NCBI GenBank assembly: GCA_963722295.1
Contig: CAVRLB010000002.1
Span: 1 to 64,000, forward strand
Origin: Brooklawnia sp032229645
Lineage (GTDB): Bacteria; Actinomycetota; Actinomycetes; Propionibacteriales; Propionibacteriaceae
Reading direction: 5' to 3'
DNA length: 64,000 nt
The translations under genes were made by a program, and so were the position numbers. Each line of letters opens with the position of its first letter. The stretch's first letter is position 1. The notes under the pieces are model-generated. The model was not told the origin of the DNA and searched no databases. It worked only from the letters and a program-made list of their open reading frames with translations. Positions 10,695-18,950 of the stretch are shown one piece after another.

Positions 10695-11351
10695 TCACGA
10701 TGAACGCCGAGTCTGCCAGACCGCACGCCAGTGCTCCGCGAGGGTGTCTATATTCGCATGTGCGTTGAGCCCACTGGGCTGAGGAATGACCCATAGCTTC
10801 ACCTCCAACGGCCATTCGGGAATTACTGAGACATCTTGTTCGCCCAGCCTCGCCTTCGGCTGCGAGAACGCCACCCGGAAGGCCGTGATCCCCGCGATGG
10901 CTACCACAAACGGACGAAGCCTCACGACGCGCTGCGTCAAGCGCTCACCGCCGGTACGCAACTCGTCACGGGTCAATTCGTCGGCGCGGACGGTCGCCCG
11001 ACCTACCAGGTTCGTCAGGCCGATTCCCCGGTTCAGCAGCTGAGCTTCGTCTTGTGGGCTCAGCCCAGCTGCCGCGTCGACGCGATGGTCAGTGAGTCCT
11101 GCCCGATGAAGAGACGGCCAAAACCTGTTGCCCGGACGCGCGAAGGGTGCATTCACCGCGGCGGTCCACAGCCCGGGGTTGACGCCAACAATGAGCATGT
11201 CCAGCCGACGGCCATCGGCCGGCAGGATGTCGTCGATCGCGTCGGGATCATCGGTGGCAAAGCGCTCGAGGTCCTCGCGGGTGGGTCGTCGTCCACCCAT
11301 CGGGGACGGTCGGCGCGGCACGCCGGTCACGTTGTTCTCGTCACTCATCAT
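10695..11351 (-). CDS. mug: G/U mismatch-specific DNA glycosylase
   Basis: Removes uracil or ethenocytosine opposite guanine in double-stranded DNA. The ~218-residue protein has the uracil-DNA-glycosylase fold with the Mug motif MLIVGVNPGL, the downstream PGNRFWPSLHRAG and the conserved late motif VIPQPSGLNAH. Several starts are possible; ATG at 11351 or 11348 (MMSDENN) lies just after the DNA-binding N-terminus begins. The N-terminal ~25 residues are charged. It overlaps the end of the mmuM remnant by 11 nt. A second uracil glycosylase, Ung, is at 36725. Confidence 0.88.
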   Translation of the reverse strand: MMSDENNVTGVPRRPSPMGGRRPTREDLERFATDDPDAIDDILPADGRRLDMLIVGVNPGLWTAAVNAPFARPGNRFWPSLHRAGLTDHRVDAAAGLSPQDEAQLLNRGIGLTNLVGRATVRADELTRDELRTGGERLTQRVVRLRPFVVAIAGITAFRVAFSQPKARLGEQDVSVIPEWPLEVKLWVIPQPSGLNAHANIDTLAEHWRAVWQTRRSS

Positions 11352-11610
11352 TCGCTCGAGGGTCGCCATTCGCTTGGGGTCGCTGTTGTCGGGGTGGCTT
11401 CGCTGCAGCGGCCAGTGCCTTGATGTCAGCAGGAGTCGTCCGGCAGCACCCACCCACCAGCACTGCACCCAGATCCGACCACTCGGATACATGCTCGGCA
11501 AGCGTGCTCCCCGACGGGGCCGCATTCCAGGTACGGGTAGGGCCATAGTAGACCTCACCGGAATTCGGATAGGCGATCAGCGGCAACCGCCCGACAATGA
11601 ATCCACCTGT
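11341..11610 (-). pseudogene. Homocysteine S-methyltransferase C-terminal remnant
   Basis: The frame carries the last ~85 residues of an MmuM-type homocysteine S-methyltransferase: PLIAYPNSGEVY followed by LGAVLVGGCCRTTPADI. The GGCC zinc ligands are present. The N-terminal two thirds with the first zinc Cys and the homocysteine site are absent from the upstream 280 nt in any frame. The gene is therefore 5'-truncated and surely not active. The original stop seems kept, running 11 nt into mug. Confidence 0.75.
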
Positions 11611-11890
11611 TTTCCCATCGCTAAAGCGCGAGGACCAACCGCAGGCCTTCATCGACTCGAGCCATCACTGACGAGAAGAGACATCCACCGACAGGTCGTC
11701 TGAGTTGCCGCTCACGATGCCTCCTGACTCCTACATTTGGCGGGGCTCACTCAAGCTTCCGTCGTGGCTTCCACAATCTCGGTCGGCTGCGCGATACGAT
11801 TCCTGATTCATGCCAAGTATTCAAAGCCGGGCTCTCTGGATGGACTGGTGAGCAGGCAACTGGGCTGCGGTCCTGGTCTGGCATATTGCA
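11611..11890. other. Intergenic region, about 280 nt, no gene seen
   Basis: Lies between the mmuM remnant and the NAD(P)-binding protein gene. A 76-codon plus-strand frame spans part of it and runs into the neighbouring gene antisense, but has no family features. I found no tRNA, insertion sequence or long inverted repeat. It is probably the scar of the deletion that removed most of mmuM. Confidence 0.4.
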
Positions 11891-12577
11891 CTAGCGGATT
11901 GCCTTGGCGATCGGAGTATCGCCGTCGTAGAAATTCACCGTCTCTCGGATTGCCGCATTGTGCGTGACTACATGCGTGATGACCGCTGCAACGTTCTCCC
12001 GGGACGTCACCGCCTGCCCTTGGGCGGCCGGTTCGCCATTGATCCCGCCATCCGGATCGGCAATCGTAATCTCGCCGCTGCCAGGTGTCAGCGTTAGCGC
12101 GCCCGGGCCGAGAATCGTAAAGTCCAGTCCGCTGTAGCGCAGGTAAGCATCGGCGGCATGCTTGGCCTGCACGTAGGGGTAGAACGAATCACTTGGATCG
12201 ACGCGATCGAGATCGACATCGGCGCCCGCGTAGGAGACCATGACAAATCGGGTGACTCCGGCGCGTTGTGCTGCGTCCATCGCCCTGGTCGCCGCCTGAT
12301 AGTCGATGGCGTTGGTACGTTCCGGACTGCCACCGCCGGCACCGGCCGAGAAGACGATCGCGGACGCACCTGCGAAAACCTCGGCCAGCTTCTCGACATC
12401 AGCCTGTTCGATGTCGAGAATCACCGGGTGGCCGCCCGACTGCTCCACATCTACGTGCTGTGCGGGATTGCGTATCACCGAGTCAACCGCGTATCCGGCG
12501 GTTCGGAGTTTGGGTGCTGCGAGCAACGCTACCTTGCCGTGCCCGCCGATAATCACGACCCGCTGTTCGGATGCCAT
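11891..12577 (-). CDS. NAD(P)-binding atypical SDR (NmrA/YwnB-like)
   Basis: A 228-residue Rossmann-fold protein. The dinucleotide motif is VVIIGGHGKVALLAAPKL near the N-terminus. The atypical SDR pattern continues with IVFSAGAG, TRFVMVSYAGAD and YVQAKHAADAYLRYSGLDFTILGPGAL. There is no classical Tyr-x3-Lys catalytic pair in the usual place except the Y..K of YVQAKHAAD. Preceded by AGGAGAG at 8 nt. Function may be redox-responsive or NAD(P)H-quinone reduction; this cannot be settled from sequence. Confidence 0.85.
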   Translation of the reverse strand: MASEQRVVIIGGHGKVALLAAPKLRTAGYAVDSVIRNPAQHVDVEQSGGHPVILDIEQADVEKLAEVFAGASAIVFSAGAGGGSPERTNAIDYQAATRAMDAAQRAGVTRFVMVSYAGADVDLDRVDPSDSFYPYVQAKHAADAYLRYSGLDFTILGPGALTLTPGSGEITIADPDGGINGEPAAQGQAVTSRENVAAVITHVVTHNAAIRETVNFYDGDTPIAKAIR

Positions 12578-12655
12578 GTAGCTCTCCTGACTGTTACATT
12601 GCGGCCTTCATTCAGCACAACAACAAAACGCGTGGCTGCAATCCTGATGCACGGC

Positions 12656-13051
12656 TCAGACGACTATCAATCGAAGACCCGGATCTACGGAACGAAGGTC
12701 ATCGGGATCGGATGTCACAACGACCTGTCCCTGGTCTCGTGCTTGGAGCGCGACGTGAACATCAACAATGTCGGCATGGCCACAGCGGCCACACAATACG
12801 CCGACCGCTCGCGCGGTGATCTCGTCAAGCGGCGGCACATCGACTAATGGGTCTCCGAGCAGGCTTGCCACCCTCGCCTGACGTGGTCCACCGCGCCAGG
12901 CCTGAGCGACGACCCCTGCCGGAACTGCGAGGCGGATTCCGCCTTCCACTGCTCGACGAAGCAGCGCCCGCACCCGCGAATCCCCTCGCTCCAGAGCAAG
13001 TAGCGCGCCCGTATCCAAAGTCAGCCCGGTCGCCGCGCCCCGCACGGTCAC
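12656..13051 (-). CDS. vapC: PIN-domain toxin of a VapBC pair
   Basis: A 131-residue PIN-domain ribonuclease, the toxin of a type II toxin-antitoxin module. The metal-binding acidic residues are visible: Asp13 in LTLDTGALLALERGD with Glu21, and the late Asp residues in HADIVDVHVALQA and VVTSDPDDL. VapC toxins typically cleave tRNA or rRNA. Its ATG overlaps the antitoxin stop by 4 nt (ATGA), giving translational coupling. The target RNA is unknown. Confidence 0.88.
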   Translation of the reverse strand: MTVRGAATGLTLDTGALLALERGDSRVRALLRRAVEGGIRLAVPAGVVAQAWRGGPRQARVASLLGDPLVDVPPLDEITARAVGVLCGRCGHADIVDVHVALQARDQGQVVVTSDPDDLRSVDPGLRLIVV

Positions 13052-13275
13052 TTCAGCCCCAGAGCTTCATCAGCCCAGGCCAAATCGTCTGCTTCCACCG
13101 GCCCCAACTCGCGATCAAGATCGTCCAAAAGCTCAGCAAGGCTGTCTTCGCGCTCAGCACGCGCGACCGCGGCTGCAATGAACCCCGAGACGGACTGGGC
13201 CCGGCCCTGGTCAACCGCATGGCGGATGGAAGCGACCTGTTCGTCCGGAAGGCTGATCGCGATCTTTGTGGTCAT
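13048..13275 (-). CDS. vapB: Ribbon-helix-helix antitoxin of the VapBC pair
   Basis: A 75-residue antitoxin. The N-terminal ribbon-helix-helix KIAISLPDEQVASIRHAVDQGRAQSVSGFIAAAV would bind the operator as a dimer. The acidic C-terminal tail (LAELLDDLDRELGPVEADDLAWADEAL) would wrap around the toxin. The ATG lies 7 nt after a TATGAT -10 box, so the message is probably leaderless. It precedes vapC with a 4 nt overlap, the standard order. Confidence 0.87.
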   Translation of the reverse strand: MTTKIAISLPDEQVASIRHAVDQGRAQSVSGFIAAAVARAEREDSLAELLDDLDRELGPVEADDLAWADEALGLK

Positions 13276-13291
13276 ACTGGAATCATACCAG
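13273..13291 (-). promoter_or_regulatory. vapBC extended -10 promoter and operator
   Basis: On the minus strand TGGTATGAT is an extended -10 (TG-n-TATGAT) whose last T is 7 nt from the ATG. It is embedded in the dyad CTGGAATCATACCAG (13277-13291, one mismatch) and in the direct repeat GTATGA-TTCCA-GTATGA that covers the start codon. Antitoxin binding here would block both transcription and initiation. Confidence 0.5.
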
Positions 13292-13323
13292 CCGGATGCG
13301 ATCGGACGTCGTCTAGCTACGTC

Positions 13324-14397
13324 CTACACGTTGAACCGGAACTCCACGATGTCGTTGGGAGCCATCACATAGTCCTTGCCCTCGAGGCGCACCTTGCCGG
13401 CAGCCTTGACCGCAGCCTCGCTGCCCAGTTCGACCAGATCGCCATAGTCCATGATCTGCGCCTTGATGAAACCCTTCTGGAAGTCGGTATGAATCACGCC
13501 AGCGGCCTCGGGCGCGGTGGCACCCTGCTTGATCGTCCAGGCGCGGGACTCTTTGGGCCCGGCGGTCAGGAAGCTTTGCAGGCCCAGCGTCTGGTAGCCG
13601 ACACGTGCCAACTGATTCAGCCCAGGCTCGTCCACGCCGGCATCGGTGAGGAACTCACGGGCCTCGTCCTCGTCCATCTCGACGAGTTCGGACTCGAACT
13701 TCGCGTCCAGGAAGACGGCTTCGGAGGGCGCGACGATCTCGGTCAGCCGGGCACGCAGGCCGGTGTCCGCGAGCTGATCCTGATCGAGGTTGAAGACATA
13801 GATGTACGGCTTGGCCGTCAGCAGAAAGAGATCGTGCAGCGGCTCGGGATCGAGCCCGGCCTGGAAGACTCCCACCCCGGAGTTCAGCGTCTGCTGCGCG
13901 GCGACCCAAGCCTCGTACTTCGGACGCGATTCCTTCTTGATCCGGGCTTCCTTCTCCAGCCGCGGCAGCGCCTTCTCGAGGGTTTGCAGATCGGCGAGGA
14001 TAAGTTCGGTGCGGATGGTGTCGAGATCGGACGCCGGGTCGACGCGACCGTCCACATGGGTGACGTCGTCATCGGTGAAGACCCTGGTCACCTGGCAGAT
14101 CGCGTCTGCCTCACGGATATTGGCGAGGAAGGCATTACCCATGCCCTCACCCTGCGAAGCACCCTTCACGATGCCGGCGATATCGACGAAGCTCACCGTA
14201 GCCGGTACCAGACGCTCGGAATCATAGATCTTGCCGAGGACGGCCAGCCGCTCGTCGGGGACGCCCACCACTCCGACATTGGGCTCGATGGTCGCGAACG
14301 GATAGTTCGCAGCCAGCACAGTGTTGCGGGTCAGTGCGTTGAACAAAGTGGACTTGCCCGCATTGGGCAGCCCGACGATTCCAATGGTAAGTGCCAC
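13324..14397 (-). CDS. ychF: Ribosome-binding ATPase YchF (Obg family)
   Basis: A 357-residue P-loop protein of the OBG-HflX group that prefers ATP over GTP. The P-loop is GLPNAGKSTLF, switch regions include DIAGIVKGASQGEGMGN, and the usual NKxD motif is replaced by NLDQ, in keeping with ATP specificity. A coiled-coil insertion (residues ~130-190) and the C-terminal TGS domain (TPEAAGVIHTDFQKGFIKAQ) are present. The GTG start at 14397 lies 8 nt after TAGGCT, suggesting a leaderless message. Linked to the oxidative-stress response in other bacteria. Confidence 0.97.
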   Translation of the reverse strand: MALTIGIVGLPNAGKSTLFNALTRNTVLAANYPFATIEPNVGVVGVPDERLAVLGKIYDSERLVPATVSFVDIAGIVKGASQGEGMGNAFLANIREADAICQVTRVFTDDDVTHVDGRVDPASDLDTIRTELILADLQTLEKALPRLEKEARIKKESRPKYEAWVAAQQTLNSGVGVFQAGLDPEPLHDLFLLTAKPYIYVFNLDQDQLADTGLRARLTEIVAPSEAVFLDAKFESELVEMDEDEAREFLTDAGVDEPGLNQLARVGYQTLGLQSFLTAGPKESRAWTIKQGATAPEAAGVIHTDFQKGFIKAQIMDYGDLVELGSEAAVKAAGKVRLEGKDYVMAPNDIVEFRFNV

Positions 14398-14520
14398 GTC
14401 GCACCAGCCTACTCAAGGTTGAGCCGCTCGTCCGCATCCCCTGGGTACCCCGGCCGTGACAGGATTGACCAAGGTGAGTGGCCGCAGGCCGCCCCAAACC
14501 GGCAGCCAGGAGGCAGAAAA

Positions 14521-15054
14521 ATGAGCAGCGAAGGCAGCTGGCAGCATCGCGATGCCGATCCGGACGCTGCCTTTTGGAGCGGTGAGGCCGACCGGCGCGC
14601 CGACAGCGGCTCGGACTACAACGGCTACGGCCACCAGGCACAGGCCCTGCCAGCCGCGGCACGCCCACCGGCCGAGCCACCTGCACCTGCCGCATACCCG
14701 CTTGCCGGAACGCCCCAGAAGCCGGTGCAAGACCGCTGGTCACAGCCGTTCGACGGCTCGACGCGGCCCCCGATGGTCCCCTACACGAACCCGGGCAATT
14801 ATCCGCGGCCCGATCATCCGAACGCGACCCCGTCCCTGGCGCTCAGCATCATCGGACTCTTCCTTCCGATCCTGAGCCCGATCGCACTGGCGATGTCGAT
14901 CCGCGCGCGCAAAGACATTCGCGAGCACCCGGGTGTCTACAACGAGGCGAACAACCTCACCGCGAGCACGGTGGTCGGGGCGATCGGTACCGCGGTGCTC
15001 GCCGTCTCGGTCATCTTCTTCGTCTTCGTGTTCGCTGTGGCAATCTTCGCCTAG
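14521..15054 (+). CDS. DUF4190-type membrane protein
   Basis: A 177-residue protein with a long polar Pro/Ala/Gln-rich cytoplasmic N-terminus (about 100 residues) and two membrane helices near the C-terminus (ALSIIGLFLPILSPIALAMS and VVGAIGTAVLAVSVIFFVFV). This is the usual DUF4190 layout. GGAGG precedes the ATG by 8 nt. Its stop shares CTAG with the stop of the convergent aminopeptidase gene. Function unknown; many such proteins sit near cell-envelope genes. Confidence 0.75.
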   Translation: MSSEGSWQHRDADPDAAFWSGEADRRADSGSDYNGYGHQAQALPAAARPPAEPPAPAAYPLAGTPQKPVQDRWSQPFDGSTRPPMVPYTNPGNYPRPDHPNATPSLALSIIGLFLPILSPIALAMSIRARKDIREHPGVYNEANNLTASTVVGAIGTAVLAVSVIFFVFVFAVAIFA

Positions 15055-16334
15055 TCAAGCTGGAGCAGACCGGCAGACAGCTGAGCGAAGCATGCGATAT
15101 CGGCCACAGCGCACAACTCCCGCGCCGAGTGCATGCTCATTACCGCCACTCCGGCGTCGACGGTATTAATGCCAAGCCGAGTGGCCAGCAGCGGACCGAG
15201 GCTGGTACCACCGGGGATATTGCCGTTGTTGACGAAGACCTGAAAGTCGATGCCGGCCGCAGCGCAGGCGCGCGTCCACGCAGCTGTCGAAACCGCATCG
15301 GTGGCGTACCGCATCGGCGCGCTCCATTTCAGCACCGGGCCACCGCCCAACCGGGGCTGAATGACCGGGTCATGACGCTCCGGACGGTTCGGATGAACGC
15401 CGTGGGCCACGTCGGCCGAGAGCGCGACCGCCCGAGCGAGCCAGGCAAGATGGTCGTCCTCGCTGAACCCGTTCGCCAGGCTGAGGCGGCGAAGAACCTG
15501 CGCCAAGAAAGGCCCGGACGCTCCGCTGGGAGTCCCGGACCCGATCTCCTCGTGATCGAAGGCCGCCAGCAGCTGAACATGCTCGCCGCCGACCGAGGTC
15601 AGAAATCCCGACAACGTGCTGAAGACCGAGGCAAGGTTATCGAGCCGGTAGGAGGCCAGCAGCTCGCTGTGCAAGCCGAGCAGCGCCGGAGGCTCGGACG
15701 GGACGAAGAAGAGCTCCTCGGCGGCGATCTGATCTGGTTCGAGCCCGGCTTCTTCCGCGATCACTGCCGCGAGTTCGTCGCCACCGACCGGGTCACCGGA
15801 GCTGTCGAGGCAGACGATGGCGTTCAGGTCACGCTGAGCGTCCACCGGCAGATTCCGGCCCAGCTCCCTGTCGAGGTGCACGGCGAGCGTCGATACCCTG
15901 GCGAACCCGGGCGTACGCAGCAGATGTATGCCGCCCTCGGTGTCGATCACCCTTCCGGCCAACGCCAGGTCGCGATCGAACCAGGTCGGGACGATCGGGC
16001 CGCCATAGATCTCGGTCTCGGCCAGCAGGTAGCCCCCGCGGCTTCCAACGCCTCGCGGCTTGAGCTTCAGCGCAGGCGAATCCGTGTGCGACGCGACGAT
16101 GCGCAGCGCGGTCGTTCCCGTCCAGGTCTTAGGCAGACGCCAAGCGATCACCGCCCCGTCGCGACGGACGAAGCCGTTCTCGGGCGGCCGGCGCCACGCC
16201 GACGTCTCGAATACCTCGTGAAAGCCGGCAATCGTCAGCTGGGAGGCGATGGTTCGAGCTGCGTGGAAAGACGTTGGCGATGCCTCAATGAAATCGATGA
16301 ACGGGGCGGCGTGAGTGTGGGGGACGGCAGGCAT
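15051..16334 (-). CDS. apeB: M18-family aminopeptidase
   Basis: A 427-residue cytoplasmic zinc aminopeptidase of the DAP/ApeB type. The metal ligands are visible in ASHTDSPALKLKP, in the acidic segment after it, in DHEEIGS and in the late MHSARE. The pattern LLAETEIYGGPIVPTWFDRDLALAGRV is typical of M18. The ATG at 16334 is 6 nt from a TAGCCT -10 box, so the message is probably leaderless. It trims N-terminal residues from peptides. Confidence 0.95.
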   Translation of the reverse strand: MPAVPHTHAAPFIDFIEASPTSFHAARTIASQLTIAGFHEVFETSAWRRPPENGFVRRDGAVIAWRLPKTWTGTTALRIVASHTDSPALKLKPRGVGSRGGYLLAETEIYGGPIVPTWFDRDLALAGRVIDTEGGIHLLRTPGFARVSTLAVHLDRELGRNLPVDAQRDLNAIVCLDSSGDPVGGDELAAVIAEEAGLEPDQIAAEELFFVPSEPPALLGLHSELLASYRLDNLASVFSTLSGFLTSVGGEHVQLLAAFDHEEIGSGTPSGASGPFLAQVLRRLSLANGFSEDDHLAWLARAVALSADVAHGVHPNRPERHDPVIQPRLGGGPVLKWSAPMRYATDAVSTAAWTRACAAAGIDFQVFVNNGNIPGGTSLGPLLATRLGINTVDAGVAVMSMHSARELCAVADIACFAQLSAGLLQLD

Positions 16335-16517
16335 GTGAACAGGCTAGACCAGGGCGTGGCCAGCGCAGGGACAACATACCGAACAGCTAGACTCGCGGGT
16401 AATTGGCGTTGTGAGCACCCGGCATGGGCTATTCGGGCATGCCTTGTGCCCCGCGTCGGATAGGGAAGCATTGGTCGCGGATACCGGGGCCTTCTCCTAC
16501 GCAAGGAACGAGAGAAC

Positions 16518-17282
16518 GTGACGCAGCCTCGACCGGAGTCGCCAGACGTGCCGTTCATCCCCGAGATCTCCATCGAACGAGACTCGGTTACTCCGCTCTA
16601 CCAGCAGATCTCACGCCCGTTGAGCGAGATGATCTCGTCCGGATGGCTGGCGCCCGGCCAGCTTATCGAGGACGAGGTCGCGATGGCCAACCGGCTGCGG
16701 GTCTCGCGTCCGACCGCCCGGCGGGCACTGGAAGAACTCGTCAACCGTGGACTCGTGATCCGCCGGCGCCGGGTGGGAACCCGGGTTGCCCCACGTCATG
16801 TGCACCGCCCACTGGGACTGACGTCGTTGTACGACGACCTTGAGAAATCGGGCTACACGATCCGCACCGAGGTGCTCAGCTACGAGGTCGTGCTCGCAGA
16901 TGCAGAACAAGCACTGCAGCTGAAGACGGCGCTGGGCACCGAAACGGTACGAATCCGTCGACTGCGCTATATCGATGACTCACCGCTGGCAATTATGGGC
17001 AACCTGATCCCCGCAGACGTGGCGCCTTCGTTCCGCGAACTGAATGAACAGGGTCTATACGCCTGCATGCGCAGCCGTGGCGTCAATCCGTATTCGGCCG
17101 AGCAATCCATCGGCGCCAGGCTGGCAACCCGCAAGGATGCCGATCTACTGAACATTGATGCCGGTTCGGCCTTGGTGACAATGCAGCGCACGAGCTACGA
17201 CCGCAGCGGCCGGATCATCGAACTTGGCGATCACATCTACGTCTCGTCGCTGTATTCGTATCATCTGCAACTGTTCGTGTGA
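16518..17282 (+). CDS. GntR-family regulator with UTRA domain
   Basis: A 254-residue HutC-type regulator. The N-terminal winged helix reads TPLYQQISRPLSEMISSGWLAPGQLI...RLRVSRPTARRALEELVNRGLV. The C-terminal UTRA ligand domain (about residues 100-250) contains IRRLRYIDDSPLAIMGNLIP. The start is GTG at 16518 with AAGGA upstream. No metabolic operon adjoins it, so the ligand (often a sugar phosphate) is not predictable. It is divergent from apeB. Confidence 0.9.
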   Translation: MTQPRPESPDVPFIPEISIERDSVTPLYQQISRPLSEMISSGWLAPGQLIEDEVAMANRLRVSRPTARRALEELVNRGLVIRRRRVGTRVAPRHVHRPLGLTSLYDDLEKSGYTIRTEVLSYEVVLADAEQALQLKTALGTETVRIRRLRYIDDSPLAIMGNLIPADVAPSFRELNEQGLYACMRSRGVNPYSAEQSIGARLATRKDADLLNIDAGSALVTMQRTSYDRSGRIIELGDHIYVSSLYSYHLQLFV

Positions 17283-17374
17283 GCCTGGAGCGTAGGGACC
17301 CTCCAGCCCTGAGCTTCACCCGCGCGGCGCCCGCCTGAGCATTTTTGTCAGTGCCACCTGGCAGGGTTGATCCC

Positions 17375-18823
17375 ATGGACGTGAACGCATTGCTCGCATT
17401 GGTGGCCGGGTTGCTGCTGGGCGCCGCGATAGGGGTGGTTGTCACCCGTTCGCGTAACCAGGCCGCGCTCGTCGAGGCTCGCGCCGACAAGCAGACCGCC
17501 GTTGTGCAACTGCGAGCGGAACTGGCTGCCGAGGTCGCGGTGGCCGGCGCCCAGCGCGATGCGGCGATCCGGCGGTTGGACGAGCTCAGCGCCGATCGCG
17601 AGACGCTGATCAACCAGTTCAAGGTGCTCGCCGACCAAACCCTGCAGGAGCAGGGCCGCCGAGCCGACGTCGCAGCCGAACAGCGACTCAAACACACCGA
17701 GGCATTGATGATCCCGGTCAAGGAGAGCCTGACCGCACTCAATAGCCAGCTGTCGCTGGTCGAAAGCCAGCGTTCGGCACAGGCCGCCGAGTTGGGCGAG
17801 CAGGTGCGCCAGGTGATGTCCACCGGGGAATCGCTGCGCCGTGAGACCAGCGCGTTGTCGACGGCCCTGCGCAAGCCGCAGGTCCGGGGCGCTTGGGGTG
17901 AGTTGCAGCTGCGCAGGGTCGTGGAGATCGCCGGCATGCTTGACCACTGCGACTTCATTGAGCAGGCCAGCGGCGTCACTTCGGCCGATACCCGCATCAG
18001 ACCGGATATGAAGGTGATGCTGGGCGGCGACAAGTTCGTCTATGTCGATTCCAAGGTGCCGCTGAGTGCTTTCCTGGACGCGCAGGAGGCCACCTCCGCC
18101 GTCGATCGGCAGGCCAGATTGCAGCAGTTCGGCGAGAACGTCAAGAGCCACGTCGATCAGCTGTCCGCCAAACAGTACTGGAAGTCGGACACGGGCACGC
18201 CCGAGTTCGTCGTGCTCTTCATTCCTAGCGAGGCGCTGGGTGCAGAAGCATTGGCGCAGCGTCCTGATCTGCATGAGTATTCGGCGGCCCGCAACATCAT
18301 CATCGCAACCCCCACCACACTGATCGGCCTGCTGCGGTCGGTCGCCTACGGCTGGAAGCAGGCTGCTTTGGCAGATTCGGCGGCTGAGGTCTTCGCTCTG
18401 GGCCGCGAACTCTACGACAGGCTGGTCACGATGGGGGGCTCGTTCGCCCGGCTCGGACGTTCACTGCAGCAGTCGGTGAACCATTTCAACTCGGCGGTCG
18501 GCTCAATGGAGACCCGCGTGCTGGTAACTGCCAGGCGTTTCCGCGACCTGCAGGTCACCGAGAAGGAGCTGACCTCACCGCAAGGCATCGAACAAGCTGC
18601 CCGGCCGCTCTCGGCCCCAGAACTGGTGGCGGACGCAGACACACAGGTCCTGCCCGCGGCAGCGAAGATGCGCCTGATCCAAACCGACGACATCGAAGAT
18701 CCAGGGGCCACTGAGGCAGAGTTGCTGAACAGGCCCGAACCTACGATCGCAGAACTGGTGGGCGACGACCAACAACTGGGCAGGTCCGCTGGACCGGGGC
18801 TGGGCGAACTCGGCAGCCGATGA
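17375..18823 (+). CDS. rmuC: DNA recombination protein RmuC
   Basis: A 482-residue protein with an N-terminal membrane anchor (ALLALVAGLLLGAAIGVVVT), a long coiled coil (about residues 25-170) and the RmuC nuclease-like domain with LRKPQVRGAWGELQLRRV, MKVMLGGDKFVYVDSKVPLSAFLDA and FIPSEALGAEAL...ATPTTLIGLLRSVAYGW. It is thought to limit illegitimate recombination. I chose ATG at 17375, preceded by AGGG, because the upstream extension is short and not hydrophobic. Confidence 0.95.
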   Translation: MDVNALLALVAGLLLGAAIGVVVTRSRNQAALVEARADKQTAVVQLRAELAAEVAVAGAQRDAAIRRLDELSADRETLINQFKVLADQTLQEQGRRADVAAEQRLKHTEALMIPVKESLTALNSQLSLVESQRSAQAAELGEQVRQVMSTGESLRRETSALSTALRKPQVRGAWGELQLRRVVEIAGMLDHCDFIEQASGVTSADTRIRPDMKVMLGGDKFVYVDSKVPLSAFLDAQEATSAVDRQARLQQFGENVKSHVDQLSAKQYWKSDTGTPEFVVLFIPSEALGAEALAQRPDLHEYSAARNIIIATPTTLIGLLRSVAYGWKQAALADSAAEVFALGRELYDRLVTMGGSFARLGRSLQQSVNHFNSAVGSMETRVLVTARRFRDLQVTEKELTSPQGIEQAARPLSAPELVADADTQVLPAAAKMRLIQTDDIEDPGATEAELLNRPEPTIAELVGDDQQLGRSAGPGLGELGSR

Positions 18824-18950
18824 CGGCAGCAACGCTGGTCTGTTGTCAGCGAATTCGAGCGACGGGCCTGCGACTCCGAGCGACGAGCCGCACGCACCTG
18901 CCTGCCGGACGGCGCCGAGTTGCTTTGACTGGCTCCCTAGGCTTATCGAT

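Noticed and set aside
10573..10815. 80-codon minus-strand frame between mug and the EamA gene
   Set aside because: Mostly overlaps the end of mug in another frame and shows no features of a protein family.
12847..14520. Long plus-strand frame leading into the DUF4190 gene
   Set aside because: It is antisense to vapB and ychF and has no family features; only the part from ATG 14521, with a good ribosome site, is a real gene.
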